From the NCBI GenBank assembly GCA_017474845.1, contig JAFVGS010000069.1, forward strand, positions 1 through 41,369: a DNA stretch of 41,369 nucleotides. Reading direction: 5' to 3'. The notes beneath the pieces are model-generated. The model was given only the letters and a program-made list of their open reading frames with translations, was not told the origin of the DNA and ran no database searches. Made by a program: the position numbers and the translations under genes. Each line of letters starts with the position of its first letter. The stretch's first letter is position 1. This stretch comes from Prevotella sp. GTDB taxonomy: Bacteria > Bacteroidota > Bacteroidia > Bacteroidales > Bacteroidaceae. This document shows, piece by piece, positions 22,883 through 31,100 of the stretch.

Positions 22883-23329
22883 ATGGCTAAGGAACTGACA
22901 AATACACAGAAGAAGGAATGGGCGAAGACGCTCTACCTCAAAGAGAACCTCACGCAGCAGGAGATAGCCGACCGCGTGGGGGTGTCACGTGTCTCGGTCT
23001 CCAACTGGGTGCGTGCCGGCAAGTGGGAGGAACAGCGAGTGGGCATCACGCTCACAAGGGAGGAACAGATACGCAGCCTCTACAGGCAGGTGGCGGAAAT
23101 GAATAAGGCCATCGAGGGACGCCCCGAAGGGGAGCGTTTCGCCACCTCAGCCGAGGCGGATGTCATCGGAAAACTCTCCAAGTCCATCAAGCAGATGGAA
23201 ACGGAGGTGGGCATCGCGGACGTCATCAGTGTCATGACGCGATTTATCGAGTTCCTGCGTCCCGTTGACCTCGAAAAGGCAAAGGACGTGACAAGGCTCG
23301 CTGACGCATTCATTAAATCTATCTTGTAG
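22883..23329 (+). CDS. terminase small subunit (Mu gp27-like), 148 aa
   Basis: A helix-turn-helix lies near residues 20-45 (LTQQEIADRVGVSRVSVSNW), followed by a helical oligomerisation region (IRSLYRQVAEMNKAIEGR; IGKLSKSIKQMETEVGIADV). This is the layout of small terminase subunits that bind phage DNA and position the large subunit. It is the first gene of the rightward late operon, one base before the large subunit gene (TAG, then C, then ATG). Confidence 0.85.
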   Translation: MAKELTNTQKKEWAKTLYLKENLTQQEIADRVGVSRVSVSNWVRAGKWEEQRVGITLTREEQIRSLYRQVAEMNKAIEGRPEGERFATSAEADVIGKLSKSIKQMETEVGIADVISVMTRFIEFLRPVDLEKAKDVTRLADAFIKSIL

Positions 23330-23330
23330 C

Positions 23331-24863
23331 ATGAAGCAGATCGACAAAAACGCGCTCCTCGATTGGGAGCAGTACAAACAGGACATATACCGCTCTACAC
23401 CAGTGGACCAGAACATGAGCCACGGCGACAGGGAGAGGCACCGCATCTACCTCGAGGCACACCCCATCGAGTGGATCAAGTTCTTCTTCCCAGGGTATGC
23501 CAGGTATGAGTTCGCCGACTTCCAGAAAAAGGCCATACGGCGCATCATCGCACACGACGAGTGGTACGAGGTGCTCTCATGGAGTCGTGAGCTGGCGAAA
23601 TCTACCATCACGATGTTCATCGTCTCTTTCCTGGTTCTCACAGGGAAGAAACGGAATGTGCTGCTCACCTCCAACAGCAATGACAACGCTGTCCGGCTGC
23701 TCGCGCCATACAGGGCAAACCTGGAGGCTAACGGACGCATCGAGGCTTACTACGGCAAGCAGCAGACGCTGGGGGCTTGGACCGAGGATGAGTTCATCAC
23801 AAAGGCCGGGGTGGCATTCCGTGCCATCGGCGCAGGACAGTCACCGCGTGGCTCGCGCAACGAGGCCATACGTCCCGACGTGCTGCTCATCGACGACTTC
23901 GACACGGACGAGGACACCAAGAACCCCGACATCATACAGAAGCGGTGGGAATGGTGGGAACGGGCTCTTTACCCGACACGCTCTACTTCTGAGCCGACAC
24001 TGGTCATTTTTTGCGGGAACATCATTGCCAAGGACTGCTGCATCACCCGTGCCGGCGAGATGGCCGACCATTGGGACATCGTGAACATACGCGACAAGAA
24101 CGGAAAGAGCACATGGCCGGAGAAGAACACCGAGGAGGACATCGACCGCACCCTGTCGAAAATATCGACACTCAGTCAGCAGCACGAGTATTTCAACAAC
24201 CCGATTTCAGAGGGGGAGATTTTCAAGGAGGTTGTCTATGGCAAGGTGCCGCCGCTCTCGAAGTTCAAGTTCCTGGTCATATACGGCGACCCCGCGCCTG
24301 GCGAAAGCAAGGGAAAGAAGGGCAAGTCGTTCAAGGCGGTCATGCTCCTTGGAAAGCGCGACGGCAAACTCTATGTCATCAAGGCAAGGCTCGCACAGGC
24401 ACTCAACGCTGAGTTCATCGACTGGTATGTCCAGTTGCTTGAATATGTCGGCGGACGCTCCACCGTCTATTGCTGGATGGAGAACAACAAACTCCAGGAC
24501 CCGTTCTTCCAGCAGGTATTCAAGCCGCTCGTGCGCAAAGTACGCAAAGAGAAGAACATCACGCTCTACATCCAGGGCGACGAGGAGAAGAAAACGGATA
24601 AGGCAACCCGTATCGAGGCGAACCTGGAACCGATGAACCGCGAGGGCAACCTGATCCTCAACGAGGCGGAGCGCGACAACCCTCACATGCGCGAGCTCGA
24701 GGAGCAGTTCAAACTCTTCACACTCTCGCTCAAATACCCTGCCGACGGTCCCGATGCCGTCGAGGGGGGTAATAGGAAAATCGACCAGACGGCACAGAAA
24801 GCCGACAGGCCGATTACACAAAGCAGACGTTCAATCAGTAAGAAAAACAAGCATAGACTATGA
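23331..24863 (+). CDS. terminase large subunit (Mu gp28-like), 510 aa
   Basis: The ATPase half contains SWSRELAKST near residue 82, a deviant Walker A typical of large terminases. VLLIDDFD near 183 is Walker B with the catalytic acidic pair. The C-terminal nuclease half begins near VIYGDPAPGESKGKKGKSFK, whose Asp is a metal ligand, and contains VYCWMENNKLQDPF. It cuts and pumps DNA into proheads. For a transposable phage this is headful packaging starting inside the phage end into host DNA. The stop overlaps the next start by four bases. Confidence 0.93.
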   Translation: MKQIDKNALLDWEQYKQDIYRSTPVDQNMSHGDRERHRIYLEAHPIEWIKFFFPGYARYEFADFQKKAIRRIIAHDEWYEVLSWSRELAKSTITMFIVSFLVLTGKKRNVLLTSNSNDNAVRLLAPYRANLEANGRIEAYYGKQQTLGAWTEDEFITKAGVAFRAIGAGQSPRGSRNEAIRPDVLLIDDFDTDEDTKNPDIIQKRWEWWERALYPTRSTSEPTLVIFCGNIIAKDCCITRAGEMADHWDIVNIRDKNGKSTWPEKNTEEDIDRTLSKISTLSQQHEYFNNPISEGEIFKEVVYGKVPPLSKFKFLVIYGDPAPGESKGKKGKSFKAVMLLGKRDGKLYVIKARLAQALNAEFIDWYVQLLEYVGGRSTVYCWMENNKLQDPFFQQVFKPLVRKVRKEKNITLYIQGDEEKKTDKATRIEANLEPMNREGNLILNEAERDNPHMRELEEQFKLFTLSLKYPADGPDAVEGGNRKIDQTAQKADRPITQSRRSISKKNKHRL

Positions 24864-25285
24864 GCCAATTTGTAAACATTGAAGACTACGACGCAAGCGT
24901 CCACCGCGAAATACTGGACGCGCTCGTCCGTGACGACCAGTCGCTGGTCGAGATATGTGAGGACAGGGCCATCGCCGAAATGCGTTGCTACCTGTCAAAA
25001 CGGTATGACTGCGACGCCATTTTCTCTGCATCAGGGGAAGACAGGAACCAGCTCATACTCATGATGGTCATCGACATCGCCGTATATCATATCTTCTGCA
25101 TCCACAATCCGCAGAAGCTCTCACAAATACGGAAAGACCGCTACGAGCGCGCCGTGGAGTGGATGAGGGCCGTCGCAGACGAGGAAATATCCATCGAGGG
25201 AGTGCCGATGCTGCCGGAGGACGAGAGGGCAAGCAAGGCTTCGCTCATGTTCAAGAGTAACCGTAAACGTGTAAACAGACTATAA
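24860..25285 (+). CDS. gp36-like head-completion protein (DUF1320)
   Basis: The 141-aa protein has the DUF1320 pattern. It starts MSQFVNIEDYDASVHREILD, has a middle helix EMRCYLSKRYD, then RNQLILMMVIDIAVYHIF. The C-terminal part reads RYERAVEWMRAVADEEISIE. In Mu the homologue gp36 is a head-tail connector component. It lies between terminase and portal, coupled to the terminase gene by ATGA overlap. Confidence 0.8.
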   Translation: MSQFVNIEDYDASVHREILDALVRDDQSLVEICEDRAIAEMRCYLSKRYDCDAIFSASGEDRNQLILMMVIDIAVYHIFCIHNPQKLSQIRKDRYERAVEWMRAVADEEISIEGVPMLPEDERASKASLMFKSNRKRVNRL

Positions 25286-25288
25286 GCT

Positions 25289-26674
25289 ATGAGCAACAAA
25301 CGAAAGAATAAAGAAGGCAGGGGACGCATCACCGTCAGCGGAAACGTGCCCCGTCCGGGACAGAAGCAGCCGGCGGTCATCCTGCTCACCCAGCCTAAGC
25401 GGTTCGGCATCGACACCGCAGACTTCATGGCTGCCATTCGTGCCGCCGAAAACGTGGACTACTCCCAGCGGTCGAAACTCTATGACCTCTACAGCGACAT
25501 CATGCTCGACACGCACCTCTCATGCGTCATCGACAAACGGAAGAACGCCGTGCTCTGCTCGGACATCGAGTTCCGACGCAACGGCAAGCCGGACGATAGG
25601 GTGAACGAGCAGATACACTCGCCATGGTTCAACCGCTGCATCGCCGACCTGCTCGACGCGCGCTTCTGGGGATTCTCGCTGCTCCAGTTCTACAGGAAGG
25701 ACGGATGGGTGGACTACGACCTCATACCACGCAAGCATGTAGATCCGGTGCGACGACAGATACTCCGACAGCAGACGGACATCATCGGCACGCCCTGGGA
25801 AACATACCCCGACCTGCTCTTTGCCGGAGACGAGAAAGACCTGGGACTGCTGGCCAAGGCTGCACCCTGGGTCATATACAAGCGTAACACGACGGCGGAC
25901 TGGGCGCAGTTCTCCGAGGTGTTCGGCATGCCTATTCAGGAATACACCTATGAGACTGACGACGAGGACAGCCGAAAACGGGCCCTCGAAGACGCCAACT
26001 CGCTCGGTGCCCTGGCCACATTCATCCACGGCAAGGACACGGAACTGAAACTGGTGGAGGCTGGGAACAAGACAGGCAGCGCGGAGGTCTATGAGAGGTT
26101 GTGCGAGCGCTGCAACAACGAGATCTCAAAACTCATCCTCGGCAACACCCTGACCACCGAGTCTTCCAAGAACGGCACACAGGCACTCGGTACAGTACAC
26201 AAGAAGGTGGAGGATAAGGTGGCACAGGCTGACCGGCTCTACATTCTCGACATCCTCAACTATGACATGGCGGACATTTTCACGTCCATGGGAATTGACA
26301 CGAAGGGAGGTGAGTTCTGCTTCCCTGAGAAGAAGGATGTCGATATGAACACGAAGGTCAGCATCCTAACACAACTACGCACCAACTTCCACTTGCCCGT
26401 CGATGACGACTGGCTCTATGAGGAGTTCGGCATCGAGAAGCCCAAGGACTACGAGGCACAGAAGACAGCCCAGGAGCAGCAGCGCATCGACCGTGAGCAA
26501 CAGGCTCAGGCGGCACTCCAGGCGGCACAGCAGCCACACCATGACGAAGACGATGATGAGGACGACGACAAAAAGAAGTTGAACGAGCCTCCCACTAAAA
26601 AGGGCTTCAAAAACTGGTGGCGGCGTTTTTTCGCATGGGCCCCGTCGAGGCACGGGGCGGATTTAGACTGGTAG
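25289..26674 (+). CDS. portal protein (DUF935, Mu gp29-like), 461 aa
   Basis: A basic N-terminus is followed by the DUF935 core: LYDLYSDIMLDTHLSCVIDK, DARFWGFSLLQFYRKDGWVD, NTTADWAQFSEVFGMPIQEY and ILGNTLTTESSKNGTQALGT. The portal forms the ring through which DNA enters and leaves the capsid. The C-terminus is very acidic (HHDEDDDEDDDKKK) and then basic and Trp-rich, an unusual tail. Its last 40 nt overlap the MuF gene in another frame. Confidence 0.9.
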   Translation: MSNKRKNKEGRGRITVSGNVPRPGQKQPAVILLTQPKRFGIDTADFMAAIRAAENVDYSQRSKLYDLYSDIMLDTHLSCVIDKRKNAVLCSDIEFRRNGKPDDRVNEQIHSPWFNRCIADLLDARFWGFSLLQFYRKDGWVDYDLIPRKHVDPVRRQILRQQTDIIGTPWETYPDLLFAGDEKDLGLLAKAAPWVIYKRNTTADWAQFSEVFGMPIQEYTYETDDEDSRKRALEDANSLGALATFIHGKDTELKLVEAGNKTGSAEVYERLCERCNNEISKLILGNTLTTESSKNGTQALGTVHKKVEDKVAQADRLYILDILNYDMADIFTSMGIDTKGGEFCFPEKKDVDMNTKVSILTQLRTNFHLPVDDDWLYEEFGIEKPKDYEAQKTAQEQQRIDREQQAQAALQAAQQPHHDEDDDEDDDKKKLNEPPTKKGFKNWWRRFFAWAPSRHGADLDW

Positions 26675-28065
26675 TCAACCGTCTCTACTACGACGCTGCC
26701 GAACCTGCATCGTCGGGCTTCGCCTTCGACGAGGAAATACTGCTCCAGGCTCTGCGCAACATCTACGCCAAGAAAGGAAAAGAGCCCACCTATATCGAGG
26801 AGCATCTTTTCCGTGAGTTCTACAGGGGATTTGACCGTGCCGTGGCAGATGGGTTTGAGGGTGTCAATCCTGACGATGACTTCATCAGTGCTCTGCGACA
26901 CTCCAACGAGGTGTTCTCGGCGTTCAAGGTGCACCGTGCGCAGCGCGACATGACGGCAAGGCTCGTGGATTCTAACGGCAATCTAAAGCCTTTCGAACAG
27001 TGGTTGAAAGACGTGCAGCCAATCGCCAGCCACCAGTGCCGCTCATGGTTACAGACGGAATACTCCACGGCGGTCATCAGGGCGCATCAGGCTGCCGACT
27101 GGAAGCAGTTCGAGCGGGAGCGTGACGTGCTGCCTAACCTAAAATGGATGCCGTCAACGTCAGCCAATCCGGGAGCGGACCACCGTCCGTTCTGGGGAAC
27201 CATACGCCCCATCGACGACAAGTTCTGGAAGGAACACCGACCGGGAGACCGATGGAACTGCAAGTGTAGCCTCTCCAGTACCGACGAGCCGGCGACACCG
27301 CTGCCAGAGGATATTCCGACTTCATCACAGCCACAACCGGGACTGTCTGGCAATCCGGGACAGGATGCCGCCGTCTTCAGCGACGACCATCCGTATTTCC
27401 CAAGTAACTGCAGCCATTGTCCTTTCAATTCCGGATTAAAAGGTACCATGTCTGTACTTTTCACCAATGCCAAGAAAGACTGCTATCACTGTACCAGGAT
27501 TGACAGGGCGATAGGCAAGGCTAATGAAAGCATTGACGTGAAGGAACTGTTCGCCAAACTTCCAGAACTATCGGGTGCCGACTACATCGCACAGCTTCGC
27601 AAACTCACGGAACTCAAAATATACAAGAAAGTTAAAAAGGGCATCTTGTCTGCAATCGGTGAGGATAGTGCTGACTATGAGAACCTCCTTGCCGGGGCGA
27701 AAAAAGCAGTAAGACACGGATATAAAGTCTATATCCTACCAAATCCCAAGGGAGTCAGAAGTGCAGACTATATCTTCGAGCGAAAAGGCGTTTACAAGAT
27801 GTTTGACTTAAAGACCATTACAGGAACTGGCTCTATCGGCACTCGCCTGGAGGAGTCAATCGGTCAGACGAACAGGGTGTTCCTCAATCTGGCCACGACA
27901 TATCCAACCAACAGGATGGCCACCGAAATCAAGCAATACTTCGAGACTAACAACGAGGCATTGGAAGTGCTTGTGGCAGTTGGAAAGAAGATGGTGTCAG
28001 TGGATAGAGATTTTATTGCAAGCCGTAATTACTTCAAACTATTCAGAAAGATGGTAGAGCAATAA
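26635..28065 (+). CDS. MuF head morphogenesis protein with toxin-like C-terminal domain
   Basis: ATG at 26635 (MGPVEARGGFRLVVNRLYYD) is preferred over a GTG at 26617. The first about 240 residues are the Mu F domain, with CRSWLQTEYSTAVIRAHQAA, WMPSTSANPGADHRPFWGTI and HRPGDRWNCKCSLSS. MuF is a minor head protein. After a Pro-rich linker and a Cys cluster, the last about 200 residues form an added domain. The part KVYILPNPKGVRSADYIFER, KMFDLKTITGTGSIGTRLEE, SIGQTNRVFLNL resembles the CdiA-type tRNA nuclease core (PD-(D/E)xK-like D, E/D-x-K and Gln). MuF proteins with such polymorphic toxin ends are known in temperate phages. No immunity gene is visible next to it. Confidence 0.85.
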   Translation: MGPVEARGGFRLVVNRLYYDAAEPASSGFAFDEEILLQALRNIYAKKGKEPTYIEEHLFREFYRGFDRAVADGFEGVNPDDDFISALRHSNEVFSAFKVHRAQRDMTARLVDSNGNLKPFEQWLKDVQPIASHQCRSWLQTEYSTAVIRAHQAADWKQFERERDVLPNLKWMPSTSANPGADHRPFWGTIRPIDDKFWKEHRPGDRWNCKCSLSSTDEPATPLPEDIPTSSQPQPGLSGNPGQDAAVFSDDHPYFPSNCSHCPFNSGLKGTMSVLFTNAKKDCYHCTRIDRAIGKANESIDVKELFAKLPELSGADYIAQLRKLTELKIYKKVKKGILSAIGEDSADYENLLAGAKKAVRHGYKVYILPNPKGVRSADYIFERKGVYKMFDLKTITGTGSIGTRLEESIGQTNRVFLNLATTYPTNRMATEIKQYFETNNEALEVLVAVGKKMVSVDRDFIASRNYFKLFRKMVEQ

Positions 28066-28089
28066 AAAAAGCTGCCCAAAAGACAGCTT
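28063..28089 (-). terminator. terminator of a minus-strand small RNA
   Basis: On the minus strand AAGCTGTC (plus 28082..28089) pairs with GGCAGCTT (plus 28069..28076) over a 5-nt loop. T7 follows (plus A at 28064..28070). It overlaps the MuF stop codon. On the plus strand the hairpin has no T-run. Confidence 0.75.
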
Positions 28090-28149
28090 AATGGGGCGGC
28101 CCGATAAAGTTCCAACCCCCACGCATACTCAGCGGGTAGTCACTAAGGA
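28069..28149 (-). ncRNA. candidate minus-strand small RNA, about 80 nt
   Basis: A minus-strand promoter (TATCTTTG, plus 28155..28162) is followed, about 6 nt after the box, by a G/C-rich segment without an ORF and then by a hairpin-T7 terminator. The RNA would contain TGGGG and CCCCA segments able to pair around a central loop containing GGAACTTTATCGGG. It lies between the MuF-toxin gene and the next head gene but on the opposite strand, with its own signals, so it should be expressed independently of the late operon. Function is unknown; regulation of the toxin-bearing gene is one idea. Confidence 0.55.
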
Positions 28150-28154
28150 CGTTG

Positions 28155-28188
28155 CAAAGATACAACTTTATTTTTAATTACAAGCAAA
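28155..28188 (-). promoter_or_regulatory. promoter of the minus-strand small RNA
   Basis: TATCTTTG on the minus strand (plus CAAAGATA at 28155..28162). TTG (plus CAA 28181..28183) and TTTG (plus CAAA 28185..28188) lie 18 and 22 bp upstream, around the consensus spacing. The spacer is AT-rich. Confidence 0.6.
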
Positions 28189-28811
28189 TGGACGTAAAAA
28201 ATTTAGCTGACGAACTGAAAAACAAGGCTGGAGAGGTCGAAAACCTCATGCGACGCAAACTTCCGGTTATCGTCGGGCGCATGGCAAAAGACCACTACCA
28301 GGAGAACTTCCGCAAGGGTGGGTTCCAGAACAGGGGACTGCGCAAGTGGCCGGTCACACGTCGCCAGACTTCGGGCATCGCAGGGGCGGACGGACAGTAC
28401 GGACCTCTGCTCTCACGGCGCAACCACCTCTTCGGATCCATCAAATACGTTCCATCTGATTTCAGGGTACTGGTCTCCAACGACCTGCCATACGCTCCCA
28501 TACACAACTGGGGAGGAGAGACAAACCCGACCGTTACGGCGCGTATGAGACGTTTTGCGTGGGCCATGTATTACCATGCCCAAGGAACAAGCAAAAAGCC
28601 GACAGGGGGCAAAAGAAAGCCCAAAAACACGAAGTCTGCCCCAAAGGTGGAAACCCCGTCTGCACAATTCTGGAAAGGACTGGCTCTGACTAAAAAGAAA
28701 AGACTCCGTGTCCGCATTCCACAGCGACAGTTCATCGGAGAGAGCGAGGAACTGAACCAGCGCATCAGGGAACGCATCGAAAAAGAACTAAGTCAAACAT
28801 TAAACTTGTAG
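28188..28811 (+). CDS. virion morphogenesis protein (Mu gpG-like), 207 aa
   Basis: ATG at 28188 (MDVKNLADELKNKAGEVENL) is preferred because the 12 upstream residues of the open frame lie over the small-RNA promoter. The protein contains FRKGGFQNRGLRKWPVTRR, the typical start of the gpG/phage_tail_S family. NDLPYAPIHNWGG and a C-terminal RIPQRQFIGESEELNQRI also fit the family. In Mu gpG acts in head and tail joining. It is followed closely by a small gene. Confidence 0.85.
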   Translation: MDVKNLADELKNKAGEVENLMRRKLPVIVGRMAKDHYQENFRKGGFQNRGLRKWPVTRRQTSGIAGADGQYGPLLSRRNHLFGSIKYVPSDFRVLVSNDLPYAPIHNWGGETNPTVTARMRRFAWAMYYHAQGTSKKPTGGKRKPKNTKSAPKVETPSAQFWKGLALTKKKRLRVRIPQRQFIGESEELNQRIRERIEKELSQTLNL

Positions 28812-28815
28812 ATAT

Positions 28816-29256
28816 ATGGAAGAACTATTTATCAAGATCCTCCAACTCATTACGGAGGAAATGCCGGAACTCTCGCTCGTCGATGAGGACTACGGACAAC
28901 TGGAAACGGAGGAAGACACCTATCCCGTCACTTTCCCTTGTGTGCTGATCGGAAACGTCGAGGCCGACTGGAACGACATCGGCATGGGTACACAAAAGGG
29001 AGTGGTGAAGATGTCGGCAAGGCTGGCCATCGACTGCTACGATGACACGCACTACGGTTCAGGAACTGAGGACAAGGTGGCGGAGCGTCTGCAAATGGCA
29101 AACAAACTATACACCTCACTCCAGTGCTTCAGACCTCTCAGCGACATGGGGCCGATGTACAGAACCAAGACGAGGTTCTATGCTATGCCAGGGGGGATTA
29201 AGGTGTATGAATATATCTTTGAGTTTGAGGTGAACGACGACACTGCGTGCAAATGA
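28816..29256 (+). CDS. small head/tail completion-type protein, 146 aa
   Basis: The protein begins MEELFIKILQLITEEMPELS and is a compact alpha/beta protein with TYPVTFPCVLIGNVEADWND and a C-terminal MPGGIKVYEYIFEFEVND. The family is not named with certainty. Position after gpG and pattern resemble the small completion proteins (Mu gp37-type). It is the last gene of the rightward late operon. Its stop lies in the first copy of a short dispersed palindromic repeat. Confidence 0.6.
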   Translation: MEELFIKILQLITEEMPELSLVDEDYGQLETEEDTYPVTFPCVLIGNVEADWNDIGMGTQKGVVKMSARLAIDCYDDTHYGSGTEDKVAERLQMANKLYTSLQCFRPLSDMGPMYRTKTRFYAMPGGIKVYEYIFEFEVNDDTACK

Positions 29257-29301
29257 GCGCAAAGGCAAACTTGTTTGGCTTTGCCGAGTGCAGCCGCAGT
29301 T
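29249..29301. repeat. short dispersed palindromic element, copy 1
   Basis: GTGCAAATGAGCG, then a hairpin whose 11-nt arms have one mismatch (GCAAAGGCAAA / TTTGGCTTTGC, loop around CTTG), then CCGAGTGCAGCCG. The same outer blocks enclose a different hairpin at 34455..34504. The element contains the stop of the gene ending at 29256 and sits between converging operons. Confidence 0.65.
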
Positions 29302-29323
29302 CAACGAAGTTAATCGGATAACG

Positions 29324-29608
29324 TCAACTGTTAGCATCCTGCACTTCAAACAACTCCAACTGTTGAGGGGTGAGTCGGGGCTTCTTTACCTTCGGGACAG
29401 GCTTCACGTCGATGTCCTTCAGCTCATGGCAGTGACGGCGGATAATGGCCATGATGCGCTCCTCGCTGATAAAGAACTCATGCTCGGAGAGTATGCGCAA
29501 GGCATCATCGAAACGAAGACGCTGTTTCTCCGTCCAATAATAGTAGCGGCGGCAAAGTTGCTCGTCACGCTTCCTGATGAGTTCCTTATTTCTGCCACGT
29601 TTCGACAT
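29324..29608 (-). CDS. small HTH-like protein, candidate late regulator, 94 aa
   Basis: The sequence is very basic at the start (MSKRGRNKELIRKRDEQLCR), then RYYYWTEKQRLRFDDALRIL, then SEHEFFISEERIMAIIRRHC. The last part looks like a helix-turn-helix. Its organisation is similar to the 80-aa protein at 4013..4255. It is the most distal gene of the leftward early/middle region. That is where Mu carries its middle and late activators (Mor, C), so a late activator role is inferred. A minus-strand TACCTTTG box lies 17 bp upstream. Confidence 0.6.
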   Translation of the reverse strand: MSKRGRNKELIRKRDEQLCRRYYYWTEKQRLRFDDALRILSEHEFFISEERIMAIIRRHCHELKDIDVKPVPKVKKPRLTPQQLELFEVQDANS

Positions 29609-29625
29609 ATCCTCTTTTTAACCCA

Positions 29626-29633
29626 CAAAGGTA
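29626..29633 (-). promoter_or_regulatory. -7 box before the small HTH-like gene
   Basis: TACCTTTG on the minus strand (plus CAAAGGTA). TTCG (plus CGAA at 29654..29657) lies 20 bp upstream as a one-mismatch -33 element. This allows expression of the HTH-like gene apart from the genes upstream. Confidence 0.55.
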
Positions 29634-29728
29634 CAAAATTAAGGCCATAATAACGAAAAAAGTGCGGTAAACCTTTTGTTTATCGCACCTTTTGGAAATG
29701 GTATTAACGGATTTATGCCCGTTTTGTA

Positions 29729-30376
29729 CTACAGACGGCAGAAACTCGGCTCCAACCTGCGCCAAACGCCATCCTTGTCGCGTTTCGAGAAGTAGTAGTT
29801 CAATGCCGTGCGCTGCACCACGTTCGACTCACGGAACAGGTTCATGATCTCGGTGTACTCCTCGTCAAACTTGCCCTCCATCTCGTAGAGCTTGCTGATG
29901 CTCTTGTAGTCCAGGTTGCCCTGCTTGTTGCGTTCCAGCAGGGTCATGGCCAACTGGTACATCGGGTCCTCGCTGCCCTTGTCGCTGTTCAGGGCATAGC
30001 CACGCAGGTAGTCAATCAGACGCTCGGCGGCCATGTCGGCTCGCTCGTCAAACGTCTTCACCTTGTTTGAGCGAATCTCCAATTTCAGGTCACCGTCAAC
30101 GATGGTGTAACTGTTCTGCTCGTCGTAACGGGTCTGGCCGTACTCTGCCATCACCTTCTTGAAGCCCTCGCTCTCGCTGTCGATCCAACTCTTGAAGCCG
30201 GACACTTCGTTAACGATGGCCTCTACCTTCTGGAACACGTCGTGCATGAACTCGGCACGCAAGGCCTCGTATGCCTCACGACGGTCTTGACGGTTCTGCT
30301 TCTCTTCGTCCTGCAACTGTGCCAGCAGCTGCTTTCTCTCTTCGGGGCTCAGCCCCTGCAAATCAATCTTTGCCAT
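29729..30376 (-). CDS. DUF3164-like phage protein, 215 aa
   Basis: The product starts MAKIDLQGLSPEERKQLLAQ, with a charged coiled coil, then a beta-rich region (SYTIVDGDLKLEIRSNKVKT), then FDERADMAAERLIDYLRGYA. The FDER-centred region resembles DUF3164 proteins that are common in the early or middle region of Mu-like phages. Their biochemical role is unknown. It follows the GemA-like gene on the same strand. Confidence 0.55.
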   Translation of the reverse strand: MAKIDLQGLSPEERKQLLAQLQDEEKQNRQDRREAYEALRAEFMHDVFQKVEAIVNEVSGFKSWIDSESEGFKKVMAEYGQTRYDEQNSYTIVDGDLKLEIRSNKVKTFDERADMAAERLIDYLRGYALNSDKGSEDPMYQLAMTLLERNKQGNLDYKSISKLYEMEGKFDEEYTEIMNLFRESNVVQRTALNYYFSKRDKDGVWRRLEPSFCRL

Positions 30377-30400
30377 TTCTTTTGAAATTTAATGTTAAAC

Positions 30401-30814
30401 TTATTGTTGGTTATCTCGCTTGCGGATGATCGCGCGCATCTTTCGGGTCAGTGCCTCCAGTTCCTCACAGTCGAGGTCGCGGAATGGCTTACCGGCTATT
30501 CTCGGCTGCTCACAGAAAGCGTTGACCTTGTTCCAGTCGGTGGTGTCAACCCCATATAGTTGCAACTGGTGCAGGGCTGACGACCGGCGTCTCTTGCGCT
30601 CCTGGATATACACAGCCCTCGCATTGGGGGTCACTTTATGCTCCAGGGCGGCGCACATTGCATTGTACTCTGCCTCGCTCATTTCTCGGAGGCTTGTGGT
30701 GCGACCGTTGGTATAACTTGACACGAGGCTCTCCTTCATGTCCTCACGGTCACCGCCACAGGGCAGACGGTTGAACGAGGCGTAGAAGCGGTGGTAGTTA
30801 CTTATCTGTCCCAT
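30401..30814 (-). CDS. GemA/gp16-like phage protein, 137 aa
   Basis: The protein contains YHRFYASFNRLP, ESLVSSYTNGRTTSLREMSE and EYNAMCAALEHKV. Later come LYGVDTTDWNKVNAF and PFRDLDCEELEALTRKMRAI. The order of an N-terminal helical module and a C-terminal region ending in a Leu-rich helix resembles GemA/gp16 (DUF1018) proteins of Mu-like phages, implicated in host gene modulation. The match is by eye. It overlaps the upstream gene by 17 nt. Confidence 0.5.
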   Translation of the reverse strand: MGQISNYHRFYASFNRLPCGGDREDMKESLVSSYTNGRTTSLREMSEAEYNAMCAALEHKVTPNARAVYIQERKRRRSSALHQLQLYGVDTTDWNKVNAFCEQPRIAGKPFRDLDCEELEALTRKMRAIIRKRDNQQ

Positions 30815-31100
30815 TTCTGAAACCTGTTAGTCCATCACACTCCAGTATCTTCACACCGGCATAGAACTTCACGTCAGCCAGGCTCTTTATGCCATAGGCA
30901 TCGCGGTTCTTCAGGACATACTCCTTAACCGAAGCCTTTGTATTTTCCGCGATGCTCTTACGACGCTGTGGGGTCATGTCGGCACTGGCAAAGCCGTAAC
31001 TTCCTTTATAGAAGGTCTTGACGCTTGGGCTGGACTGCACCACCGTGGTCACAGTCACAACTCCCACGCAACAGGGGATGGTCTTCGGCTTTTTCTTCAT
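30798..31100 (-). CDS. small hypothetical phage protein, 100 aa
   Basis: ATG at 31100 is chosen because it overlaps the stop of the membrane-peptide gene as ATGA, and the longer frame duplicates that gene's DNA. The product reads MKKKPKTIPCCVGVVTVTTV, then SYGFASADMTPQRRKSIAEN, then VKFYAGVKILECDGLTGFRN. It has an N-terminal hydrophobic patch with a Cys pair. I do not recognise the family. Confidence 0.55.
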   Translation of the reverse strand: MKKKPKTIPCCVGVVTVTTVVQSSPSVKTFYKGSYGFASADMTPQRRKSIAENTKASVKEYVLKNRDAYGIKSLADVKFYAGVKILECDGLTGFRNGTDK

